Source of the DNA: an uncultured Muribaculaceae bacterium
GTDB lineage: Bacteria > Bacteroidota > Bacteroidia > Bacteroidales > Muribaculaceae
Reading direction: 5' to 3'
NCBI GenBank assembly: GCA_910583525.1
Contig: CAJTXL010000004.1
Coordinates: 61,378-125,377 of the forward strand
DNA: 64,000 nt
In this document: in pieces, positions 28,501 to 35,788 of the stretch
Numbering within the stretch: position 1 is the first letter of the stretch
How the letters are laid out: each line of letters starts with the position of its first letter
Made by a program: the position numbers and the translations under genes
The notes under the pieces: model-generated
What the model was told of the DNA's origin: nothing
The model's database searches: none
The model's input: only the letters and a program-made list of their open reading frames with translations

Positions 28501-29949
28501 ATGATAGCTCCTGAAGAAATATTGGACTTGCTTAAGTCCACAGAATCATATCGTGTGGAACGCACGACAAGCATAGGCAACATGGACAAGTTCTGTGAGG
28601 CCATTTGCGCGTTTTCCAATGATATGCCCGGTTCGCGCGAGAATGGCTATCTTATTATCGGGGCAAACGATGATGGCAGCATTGCCGGAATGAAAGTTGA
28701 TGATGCACTATTGAAGAAGATTTCAGGCATACGTTCTGACGGTAATATCCTTCCTTTGCCAACAATGTCAGTCGATCGGTTTAGCTTCCCTGAAGGCGAC
28801 TTATTGGTTGCTGAGGTCCGCCCATCTGATTTGCCTCCTGTGCGTTACCGTGGTAGAGCATTTATTCGTATCGGGCCGCGCCGAGATATTGCGACTGAGG
28901 CGGAAGAACGCATCCTTGTCGAACGCCGCTGCTCTTTTATGGCGACTTTCGATGCTACCCCATGTCTTAATGCGAAAATAGAAGATTTGGATACTGATTA
29001 TATCAAATCCTCTTATTTGCCTAAGATATTTGATGTTGAAACTATTACAAACGATACACGCGACATAAAGGAGCAGCTTGCATCGATTCATTTATTCGAC
29101 CGCGACAATGATTGTCCCACCTATGCCGGAATTATCTTGTTTGGTAGGAATCCTAAATATTTTCTTATGGGCGACTATGTACAATTTGTCAGATTTGCCG
29201 GCAAAGACAAAGGAGGTGAAATCCTCAATGAACGGCAGTTTGAAGGCCCGTTATACAGGATGTTGCCGACATTGGAATCCTTTGTGAAAGATGCAATAAT
29301 CACGCAACGCCCTGTGCCTGAATCTTTGTTCAGGGAGAGGACTGTGTGGAATTATCCCGAAGGAGCTATCCGCGAATTGGTAATGAACGCCTGTATGCAC
29401 AGGGATTACCAGTCGAATATGCCCATCCGACTTTACCAATTCGATGACTATATTGAGATAATGAATGCCGGAGGCTTATATGGCGAAGCCCGACCCGAAA
29501 ATTTCCCATCGGTTAATGACTACCGCAATCCTCTTGTGGCGGAAGCTATGAAGGTAGGCAAATATGTCAACAAATTCAATAGAGGTGTGACCCGTGTTCA
29601 AAAAATGCTAAAGGATAACGGCAATCCATCAGCAGATTTTGATGTAAACACAATCACCGCCTTCCGAGTAAAGGTTTCCGCTACAACCGATGCCGACTTG
29701 TCGGCAGGGCACAAGTCGGGCACAAGTCAAGGCACAAGTCAAGATAACAAGACCATTGAAGAAAAAATCATAGAGTTCTGCAAAGAACCACGCACTTTAG
29801 CAGAAATAACTGCTTATTGTGGCTTCCAAGACAAACGCAAATTCAGAGAGCGTTACCTCAACCCTATCCTCGGCACTCGTATCCAAATGACGATTCCCGA
29901 TAAGCCGACCAGTCGTTTTCAGAAATATATAACACATAATAACTTTTAA
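28501..29949 (+). CDS. Schlafen/AlbA_2 domain protein with a C-terminal ATPase-like domain (COG2865 type regulator)
   Basis: A 482-residue protein. Residues about 1-150 form an AlbA_2 (Schlafen) module with ESYRVERTTSIGNMDKFCEAI, the glycine-rich GYLIIGANDDGSIAGM and RAFIRIGPRRDIATEAEERIL. The middle has the family EGAIRELVMNACMHRDYQS (GHKL-like ATP-binding region; E/N contacts) and a winged-helix end. The tail includes short repeats (GTSQGTSQ; the DNA repeats the 10-base element ACAAGTC three times) and a final helix-turn-helix-like part. Such proteins are called putative transcriptional regulators or ATP-binding proteins and often occur on mobile islands. The start at 28501 suits the domain; an upstream frame to 28474 precedes the -7 box. 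Codon use and AT content differ from uvrA. Target unknown. Confidence 0.85.
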   Translation: MIAPEEILDLLKSTESYRVERTTSIGNMDKFCEAICAFSNDMPGSRENGYLIIGANDDGSIAGMKVDDALLKKISGIRSDGNILPLPTMSVDRFSFPEGDLLVAEVRPSDLPPVRYRGRAFIRIGPRRDIATEAEERILVERRCSFMATFDATPCLNAKIEDLDTDYIKSSYLPKIFDVETITNDTRDIKEQLASIHLFDRDNDCPTYAGIILFGRNPKYFLMGDYVQFVRFAGKDKGGEILNERQFEGPLYRMLPTLESFVKDAIITQRPVPESLFRERTVWNYPEGAIRELVMNACMHRDYQSNMPIRLYQFDDYIEIMNAGGLYGEARPENFPSVNDYRNPLVAEAMKVGKYVNKFNRGVTRVQKMLKDNGNPSADFDVNTITAFRVKVSATTDADLSAGHKSGTSQGTSQDNKTIEEKIIEFCKEPRTLAEITAYCGFQDKRKFRERYLNPILGTRIQMTIPDKPTSRFQKYITHNNF

Positions 29950-30122
29950 TCGATATGGCAAAGCCTCGTGTGTTTATATGAATGATAATAATTTCCCATT
30001 CTAGTTTTGTTGTTCAATAAAGTTTGCCATTGGAAATTCTGCTGTTAGGCAGAACTTATCGATACATGTCAGTTGATTATTGAGGACGATTATGAGTTTA
30101 TTTGCACATAAACATCGGATAT

Positions 30123-30770
30123 ATGAAAAAGCGTCTATTCATAATATTATTTTTAGCTATCTCTTTAGTAGTTGCAAGTCATGCTCAGCAACACGATAAA
30201 GACGATATTATTATTTCGTTAAACGACAGCACAAAAATACGAGGAGTACTTCTTAAATCATGGTTCATTACAGGTAAACTAAATCGAGAATTCCTGATGA
30301 AACTATCCGACGGAAGTGAGAGATGGTTCAACTCGTCAGAAGTTGATTCTATCATATTCGTACACAATAACGACAAATGGGCGGCACATGATATAAAAGA
30401 TAAACGATGGTTCATGAAGTGCGGTCCGAGTACAGATAATGCCGAGATATTGACTTACTATATGTATGCCCCTTCAAATATTACAAGACGACCTATATTG
30501 GCAGATTTACGTTTTACGCATGCCTTACGTATTAAAGGTGATTCTGAAATATATCCTTTTTATTATCAAATGGGGCTTGGATTTAATCTGAAATGGATAA
30601 AAAAGAGCCTAAAAACTAAATATCCAGGCCTTTTTGAATATATTAATGATTACCTTAAACAAAACAAAGATTTAAAGAATACGTTTTATGAGCACCCTGA
30701 TTATTTTCTTCAAGTTTACGAGGATTTCCTGAAAAATAACGAGGACCTATTGGAAAGTAACCAAGAGTAA
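30123..30770 (+). CDS. Exported protein of unknown function
   Basis: A 215-residue protein with a signal peptide MKKRLFIILFLAISLVVASHA. Residues 22-80 alternate polar strands (DIIISLNDSTKIRGVLLKSW, LMKLSDGSERWFNSSEVDSI); the second half is acidic and Lys/Asn-rich with long helices (IKKSLKTKYPGLFEYINDYL, YFLQVYEDFLKNNEDLLESN). No domain recognised. AT-rich like the neighbouring genes, so probably recently acquired. I start at 30123 rather than 30102 because the signal peptide begins there. A hairpin AACAAAC-GCTT-GTTTGTT at 30844-30861 followed by CTTTTTG is its likely terminator. Confidence 0.6.
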   Translation: MKKRLFIILFLAISLVVASHAQQHDKDDIIISLNDSTKIRGVLLKSWFITGKLNREFLMKLSDGSERWFNSSEVDSIIFVHNNDKWAAHDIKDKRWFMKCGPSTDNAEILTYYMYAPSNITRRPILADLRFTHALRIKGDSEIYPFYYQMGLGFNLKWIKKSLKTKYPGLFEYINDYLKQNKDLKNTFYEHPDYFLQVYEDFLKNNEDLLESNQE

Positions 30771-30843
30771 TCGTTCGTAAATCACAAAAAGCAAAGGATT
30801 ATTGGGTAAACAATATTAAGAGACTGTATCAACGTGAATTCAA

Positions 30844-30867
30844 AACAAACGCTTGTTTGTTCTTTTT
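30844..30867 (+). terminator. Likely terminator after the 30123 gene
   Basis: Seven-base stem AACAAAC/GTTTGTT with GCTT loop, followed by CTTTTTG. The remainder of 30771-31052 shows only a short broken frame (about 25 codons near 30912-31002) I cannot assign. Confidence 0.6.
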
Positions 30868-31052
30868 GAATAACACAAAAAATCAATACTTTATTTCCAA
30901 CTAAATAAGTAATTGCGTCTAATAGCTCCGACTTCACACAATCGAATAATCGAAGATGTCATTAATCATCTTGGTTTTGTCGAATCGGACAAAGAAACAT
31001 GAACATCACTTCTCAAGTTTCGCGTCTGACCTTTGTGAATATAGTTCAAGCC

Positions 31053-31640
31053 TTATTCTTCGATGCGTTTAATGACTCGGCAAGGGTTGCCGACGGCTAT
31101 GGAGTTTGCCGGAATATCTTTTACGACAACGCTTCCGGCGCCAATGACTGAATTGCGACCGATAGTGACACCGAGAAGGATAGTTGAGTGGCCCCCTATC
31201 CATACCCCATCTTCAATTGTCACAGGCCGGGCTATGGTATCGCAGATTGAAGCACCTGCGGCGTGTCTTTCGGGCATTCGTTCTGAAAGGTGTACGGAGT
31301 GAGTAGCTGTAAATATTTTGACATCGGGAGCTATCATAACATTGTTGCCGATATCGATACGGTTGTTGTCGAGAAAGGTGCAGTTCATGTTCACTATCAC
31401 CTTGTTTCCGAAATGTATGTTGCGGCCGTACTCACAGCGAAAATCAATGTCTATATATACATCTTCGCCCATACTGCCGAACATTTCGCGATAGATTTGT
31501 CGCTTAGCTTCGGCGTCGGCATAATCGGTGTCACGCAGTTGTCGCAAGAGCCGTTTGCAGCGTAGTGTCATCTCGGCTATTTCGGGAGAAGAACCGTCGA
31601 AAGGTTCTCCTGCCATACATTTCTCATATTCAGTTTTCAT
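31053..31640 (-). CDS. maa: Sugar O-acetyltransferase (maltose/galactoside acetyltransferase type)
   Basis: A 195-residue left-handed beta-helix acetyltransferase using acetyl-CoA on free sugars. The N-terminal helical part (MKTEYEKCMAGEPFDGSSPE) and hexapeptide repeats follow: YIDIDFRCEYGRNIHFGNKV, IDIGNNVMIAPDVKIFTATHSV with the catalytic-region His, and the C-terminal DIPANSIAVGNPCRVIKRIEE. Length is standard. In other Bacteroidetes this family often lies next to flavodoxin and carboxymuconolactone decarboxylase genes, which here sit on the far side of the toxin-antitoxin pair. Promoter TACCTTTG at 31667-31674. Confidence 0.93.
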   Translation of the reverse strand: MKTEYEKCMAGEPFDGSSPEIAEMTLRCKRLLRQLRDTDYADAEAKRQIYREMFGSMGEDVYIDIDFRCEYGRNIHFGNKVIVNMNCTFLDNNRIDIGNNVMIAPDVKIFTATHSVHLSERMPERHAAGASICDTIARPVTIEDGVWIGGHSTILLGVTIGRNSVIGAGSVVVKDIPANSIAVGNPCRVIKRIEE

Positions 31641-31666
31641 TAGCGCTTAGTTAGAGATTGTAGATA

Positions 31667-31674
31667 CAAAGGTA
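31667..31674 (-). promoter_or_regulatory. -7 box of the maa promoter
   Basis: TACCTTTG on the minus strand, 27-34 bases upstream of the start. Confidence 0.65.
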
Positions 31675-31726
31675 ATTATTTCCCTACAATGTCAATATAG
31701 ATACAGAATCTATTGTCCTGACGTTG

Positions 31727-31734
31727 TAATTTTG
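31727..31734 (+). promoter_or_regulatory. Orphan plus-strand -7 box without a gene downstream
   Basis: TTGTAATTTTGCATC is shared with the true promoter of the flavodoxin operon (33811-33824). Here only a stub ATGAAAAAAGCTTGA (31771 region) follows, then minus-strand genes. Confidence 0.45.
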
Positions 31735-31877
31735 CATCGTACCAAATTAATATATATACTTCTCAATGCAAAAATGAAAAAAGCTTGAATTACACACGAA
31801 AAATGTCCTCAATTTTGAAATTCCGAACTCCTAATATCAATTACAGAAACATAACTAATCACCCCTTCGTTATAGAT

Positions 31878-32903
31878 TCAGTTTCCGATTGATTTAAAAC
31901 GCTCTTGCAACTGTTCCAGACGGTCAATTAGCATTTCAAACGACAGCTTTTCACCATAAATCATTGAGGTTTTCATCGCTTCGTAGTCAAGGCGCATTTT
32001 CTCTCGCAAATCTCCTGTGGGGCAGAATGTGATTGTGGACGGGTGGTTGAGTTCATAGTTGACACCCCCGACATGATAGAAACGCTGACGGTGTGCGATG
32101 ATTTCTTGATATAGCTCCATGTCAGATAGCGCAGCCTCGGCAAATGGTGTGTCCATCAATCGCTCCAAATCGTAGAGGTGTCGGCTCATGCGCTCAGTGC
32201 GAGGGTTCTTCCGCTGATATTCCTCATTGAGTAGAAAGGCTTTTTCAAGGAATGTCCGGGTTGGCGTTATGGTCGGAATGTCGGCAATGGTTTCATCGTC
32301 AATCTGAGGAAATGCCTCACCGACGAGTGATGATATGCGTTTAACCTCGTAGGGCTCTTTCATCGAAAGACAACTTATCTCAATCTTGACAACGGGGCGT
32401 ACATACGCATCGGAGCTAACCTTAACGGGATAATGAATTTCAATGATTACCGGGTCGCTATCGTGGTCGATTGGTGAGCCATCCTTTTTGGTCGTTATCG
32501 GCACAACCCGACATTCGCCTAATCCGGCTTCATCAAGTTTCGCTGTCAACTCATCAGCAAATTCGCCAAGGATATAGTCGCGATTGGCAATGCGCAGATT
32601 CTTGACCTGATTGTTCGTGGATGCTTTGGCACATTCTTTACCCAATACCTCGAGATAGAAGTCACGATAGAGTGCGATGTCAATGTCCTCCGAAAAGCGG
32701 TCTATCAAGTTCCAGCCTTTACTGAGGCTTGTGCCTCCTTTGAAAAACATATATTTAGCCGGCGAAAGAGAAAACAGCACTTTCAGTATGGCAGTAACCC
32801 ACCAATCCTTTTCAACTGCACCTTCGCTTATGTCTTTATTTATGGCGACATGGGAAGCTGTAATTTGTAATTCATCTATAACCGCATCAATCCACTTGCT
32901 CAT
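31878..32903 (-). CDS. AbiEii-type nucleotidyltransferase toxin
   Basis: A 341-residue protein of the AbiEii/AbiGii toxin family, the toxic half of type IV toxin-antitoxin and abortive-infection systems. The nucleotidyltransferase core is FFKGGTSLSKGWNLIDRFSEDIDIAL (GS..D.D motif: Gly-Ser-type loop then DID). Related toxins transfer NTPs to tRNA or other targets. The start at 32903 (MSKWIDAVID) overlaps the upstream antitoxin by 17 bases; a TTG/ATG three codons earlier (32912) is also possible. The upstream antitoxin is cotranscribed. Base use is AT-rich. Confidence 0.88.
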   Translation of the reverse strand: MSKWIDAVIDELQITASHVAINKDISEGAVEKDWWVTAILKVLFSLSPAKYMFFKGGTSLSKGWNLIDRFSEDIDIALYRDFYLEVLGKECAKASTNNQVKNLRIANRDYILGEFADELTAKLDEAGLGECRVVPITTKKDGSPIDHDSDPVIIEIHYPVKVSSDAYVRPVVKIEISCLSMKEPYEVKRISSLVGEAFPQIDDETIADIPTITPTRTFLEKAFLLNEEYQRKNPRTERMSRHLYDLERLMDTPFAEAALSDMELYQEIIAHRQRFYHVGGVNYELNHPSTITFCPTGDLREKMRLDYEAMKTSMIYGEKLSFEMLIDRLEQLQERFKSIGN

Positions 32904-33504
32904 TTTTCTCAATTCTTTTTTTTGTATCTATGATAATTTTACGAATCCAAATGGGAGCAAGCTTAACATCTTCTTTCCATGTGGCTTCTTCCGGGTTCTC
33001 TTTCAGTACACCGTAAACGGTATCAAGGGTATCATCGGTAATATTGCTCTTACCAATAGATTTAAGAGCAAGCACCAAAATCGGCATTGTTTTTCCTTTG
33101 TATGCAAAATTTGTCGGCACCCCATATTTGAATGTTAATATGCGTTTGCCAATGCGCAGCTTTCGTGATGCTCCATTTGTGATGTACACGACATTCATTG
33201 GAACCTGTGTAGAGAATCCTAAATAGTTCTCTGCAACCGGGCCACATGGCAATATCTTAGCATGGTCTCGTTTTGCGATTATTTCTGCTATTTCGTACAA
33301 TGTCGGCATAAGAGGCCCGAATCTTGTCATTTTAGGCTTCAGATATATGCCCTGAGACACTCTGATTAAGACCCCGTCTTTGACTAATTGGCCCAATATA
33401 TTTGAGGCATACTGCAAATCTATGGGCAAAAAGCTATCCGGCAGGAAGATTGACCCCTTCTTGCTTCTATTAATTTTGGATATTATGGTTTCTTTCTGTT
33501 CCAT
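32887..33504 (-). CDS. DUF6088 (AbiEi-type) antitoxin
   Basis: A 205-residue winged-helix protein. N-terminal region KGSIFLPDSFLPIDLQYASN, LGQLVKDGVLIRVSQGIYL matches an AbiEi-like DNA-binding HTH; the rest with PCGPVAENYLGFSTQVP, VYITNGASRKLRIGKRILTFK is the DUF6088 body. Such antitoxins neutralise the toxin and repress their own promoter. The -7 box (33555-33562) is followed by a perfect 9-base inverted repeat just upstream of the start (33517-33543), which is a likely operator. First gene of the pair. Confidence 0.87.
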   Translation of the reverse strand: MEQKETIISKINRSKKGSIFLPDSFLPIDLQYASNILGQLVKDGVLIRVSQGIYLKPKMTRFGPLMPTLYEIAEIIAKRDHAKILPCGPVAENYLGFSTQVPMNVVYITNGASRKLRIGKRILTFKYGVPTNFAYKGKTMPILVLALKSIGKSNITDDTLDTVYGVLKENPEEATWKEDVKLAPIWIRKIIIDTKKRIEKNEQVD

Positions 33505-33516
33505 AAACTATATTCG

Positions 33517-33543
33517 AGTGAAAATATTTGCAAAATTTTCACT
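33517..33543 (-). promoter_or_regulatory. Probable autoregulatory operator of the AbiE-type pair
   Basis: AGTGAAAAT (33517-33525) and ATTTTCACT (33535-33543) form a perfect 9-base inverted repeat with a 9-base spacer. It lies between the -7 box and the antitoxin start, so a bound dimer would block transcription. Confidence 0.6.
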
Positions 33544-33554
33544 TATGAACAGTG

Positions 33555-33562
33555 CAAAATTA
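33555..33562 (-). promoter_or_regulatory. -7 box of the AbiE-type operon
   Basis: TAATTTTG on the minus strand, upstream of the inverted-repeat operator and the start at 33504. Confidence 0.65.
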
Positions 33563-33684
33563 GTGCTTTATTTCCAATTACACAAACTATTACCTCAGTT
33601 TATCTCCAATTTCACATAGCACACAATTTCAAGACGTGATTTTGTCATACGGATTTCTTTGTAAGCAAAGCGCCAAGGCGATTA

Positions 33685-33719
33685 GGTTTAGTTCGGGCTA
33701 TATATACCCGACTTAAACC
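33685..33719. repeat. Imperfect hairpin in the gap between the toxin-antitoxin pair and the flavodoxin gene
   Basis: GGTTTAGTTCGGG (33685-33697) and CCCGACTTAAACC (33707-33719) pair at 11 of 13 positions, with an AT loop. No T run follows directly. It might be a terminator of a lost gene or a leader structure. The remainder of 33563-33812 shows nothing else. Confidence 0.4.
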
Positions 33720-33812
33720 AATATCTCTTAATTATTTTTTAACAATTCATGTAAGAACAAAATTGGTAATTCAATCGGAAATTTTGATACTTGATTTATT
33801 GATGTCCTATTG

Positions 33813-33820
33813 TAATTTTG
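33813..33820 (+). promoter_or_regulatory. -7 box of the flavodoxin operon
   Basis: TAATTTTG 36 bases upstream of the ATG at 33856. The surrounding TTGTAATTTTGCATC recurs at 31725-31739. Confidence 0.65.
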
Positions 33821-33855
33821 CATCAATCAAGATGTATTTACCCAACAACAAGAAT

Positions 33856-34950
33856 ATGAAACGATTTGCCATCCTTTCAACTATTATTTTGATTGCCGTA
33901 TCGCTACAGGCTAAGACATTGATAGCCTACTACAGCTACACCAACAATATTCACCGCGTTATCGAGGGACTTACCTCACAGATTGAGGCCGATGTAGTAC
34001 GCATCGAACCGGCTGAAAAGGGGCTTGACTATGCGGCGAACAATTACGCCATAGGCAGTGCACAGATTGCCGCAATACGGGCAGAACCCGACAAGGCCGG
34101 GTCATATCCGGCCATCGACCCGGTGACAATCGATTGGAACAAGTACGATACCGTAATAATAGGCACACCACTTTGGTGGAGCAACATGGCCGCGCCTATG
34201 CAGACATTCCTGTTTCAGAACGGCGGAGGACTCAAAGGCAAGAACATCGGTCTTATCGTATCAAGTGCAAGCAGCGGCATTTCGGGAGTGGAAGCCGACA
34301 CGAAACGGCTTATCCCCGGAGGCCGGTTTATGTCACCGAGCCTATGGATTCGGTCTTCACAGACATCGTCGGCCCACAACATTCTGACGGGTTGGTTAAA
34401 GGATATCGGATACGAAAACATTGCGCACAACAATATGGAAAACAAATTATCAATCAGTGCAAACGGGCATACATTAACCGCCACACTCGTCGACAACAGT
34501 TCAACCAAAGCATTGAAAGAGCTGCTTGCGGCAGGCCCTGTGACAATCCATATGTCGGATTACGGTAATATGGAAAAGGTCGGGCCGCTGCCGCAGTCTC
34601 TGCCCACAAACGACGAACCGATAAATACCGTCGCCGGAGACCTGATACTATATCAAGGCCGCAACTTCGTGATTTACTACGACACTAATTCGTGGAATTT
34701 CACACGCCTGGGAAAAATCGACAATATCATCTCCGGCTCAGCCCTGAAAAGCATTCTCGGAAAAGGCGACGTGGATGTTACCCTGACTCTTGCCGGCTCT
34801 ACAGCCGCGATTAACGGCATCCCGGCAGACGGCAACAACAGCTCAACGGCATACAACCTGAAGGGCGTACGTATCACATCTCCCGACCAAGACGCACACC
34901 GTTTGCCAACGGGAGTCTATATCATAAACGGAAAGAAAATAATGAAATGA
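33856..34950 (+). CDS. Exported flavodoxin-domain protein with a T9SS-like tail
   Basis: A 364-residue protein. A signal peptide (MKRFAILSTIILIAVSLQAKT) precedes a flavodoxin domain: FMN phosphate loop IAYYSYTNNIHR, then NKYDTVIIGTPLWWSNMAAPMQ and LIVSSASSGISGVEADTKRL. After about residue 215 comes a second part of unknown fold with strands (SISANGHTLTATLVDNSSTK, NFVIYYDTNSWNFTRLGKID) and a final AYNLKGVRITSPDQDAHRLPTGVYIINGKKIMK-type ending that resembles the short T9SS/gliding C-terminal tail (LNGVYI.NGKK.). Exported flavodoxins are unusual because flavodoxin is normally cytosolic. I begin at 33856; an upstream frame to 33763 has no coding sense. Followed 13 bases later by the decarboxylase-cupin gene. 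Confidence 0.85.
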   Translation: MKRFAILSTIILIAVSLQAKTLIAYYSYTNNIHRVIEGLTSQIEADVVRIEPAEKGLDYAANNYAIGSAQIAAIRAEPDKAGSYPAIDPVTIDWNKYDTVIIGTPLWWSNMAAPMQTFLFQNGGGLKGKNIGLIVSSASSGISGVEADTKRLIPGGRFMSPSLWIRSSQTSSAHNILTGWLKDIGYENIAHNNMENKLSISANGHTLTATLVDNSSTKALKELLAAGPVTIHMSDYGNMEKVGPLPQSLPTNDEPINTVAGDLILYQGRNFVIYYDTNSWNFTRLGKIDNIISGSALKSILGKGDVDVTLTLAGSTAAINGIPADGNNSSTAYNLKGVRITSPDQDAHRLPTGVYIINGKKIMK

Positions 34951-34963
34951 TTCAATAAACCCG

Positions 34964-35785
34964 ATGAAGAACTTTGCAATAATCCTTATCGCAATCATTT
35001 CGATAATCACAAATACAAGTGTTATGGCACAGCAGAAGATAACCCAGACCGCCGGTCGGACCGCCCTTGGCGATTTCGCGCCCAAATTCGCAGAACTTAA
35101 CGACGATGTGCTCTTCGGGGAAGCCGTATGGAACGACTCCACCCTCTCGCTCCACGACCACAGCATGGTCACCATCTCTATACTCCTTGGCAAAGGACTG
35201 CTCGACTCCTCGTTCCGCTCACACCTTGAAATGGGCAAGAAACATGGCATCACCCGTAAAGAGATTGCCGCCTTACTGACTCAGGCAGCTTTCTATGCCG
35301 GATGGCCCAACGCCTGGGCCGGCTTCCGCGTGGCAAAAGAAGTGTGGGCCGACCCGACAGATGCAGCCACCGAACAAGAACGCTTTCAGCAGGAGATGCT
35401 CTTCCCTATCGGCGAACCCAACACGGCATATGCCAAATATTTTCAGGGGAACAGCTATCTCGCCCGTATTTCCGACTCGCAGATACCATTCTCAAACGTC
35501 ACTTTTGAGCCTCGTTGCCGCAACAACTGGCACATACACCATGCCACAAAAGGCGGCGGCCAGATGCTCGTAGGCATTGCCGGACGCGGATGGTACCAGG
35601 AAGAGGGAAAACCGGCACAGGAGATTTTACCCGGCACCGTAATCCATATCCCTGCCAACGTCAAGCATTGGCATGGGGCTGCCGCCGACAGCTGGTTCGC
35701 GCACCTCGCTTTTGAAATACCCGGAGAAAACGCCTCAAATGAATGGCTCGAACCGGTTACAGACGAAGAATACGACAAACTCTAA
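34964..35785 (+). CDS. Exported carboxymuconolactone decarboxylase-cupin fusion
   Basis: A 273-residue exported protein: signal peptide MKNFAIILIAIISIITNTSVMAQ, then a carboxymuconolactone decarboxylase-like helical domain (residues about 30-140: LFGEAVWNDSTLSLHDHSMV, GITRKEIAALLTQAAFYAGW) and a C-terminal cupin (residues about 185-273: RNNWHIHHATKGGGQMLVGI, VIHIPANVKHWHGAA). The CxxC redox pair of AhpD-like members is missing, so it resembles the gamma-CMD type. The cupin has His residues (WHIHHAT, HWHG) suited to bind a metal. Forms an operon with the flavodoxin. In other Bacteroidetes such genes sit with sugar O-acetyltransferases and AraC regulators. Substrate unknown. Confidence 0.88.
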   Translation: MKNFAIILIAIISIITNTSVMAQQKITQTAGRTALGDFAPKFAELNDDVLFGEAVWNDSTLSLHDHSMVTISILLGKGLLDSSFRSHLEMGKKHGITRKEIAALLTQAAFYAGWPNAWAGFRVAKEVWADPTDAATEQERFQQEMLFPIGEPNTAYAKYFQGNSYLARISDSQIPFSNVTFEPRCRNNWHIHHATKGGGQMLVGIAGRGWYQEEGKPAQEILPGTVIHIPANVKHWHGAAADSWFAHLAFEIPGENASNEWLEPVTDEEYDKL

Positions 35786-35788
35786 ACG

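Noticed and set aside
29700..29745. Three ACAAGTC repeats in the AlbA_2 gene as a possible regulatory or recombination site
   Set aside because: They code in frame for a GTSQ-type linker and have spacings of 11 and 12 bases, so a protein linker explains them.
30912..31002. About 25 codons (RIIEDVINHLGFVESDKET) before a stop
   Set aside because: Too short and without a proper start; may be a gene remnant but cannot be assigned.
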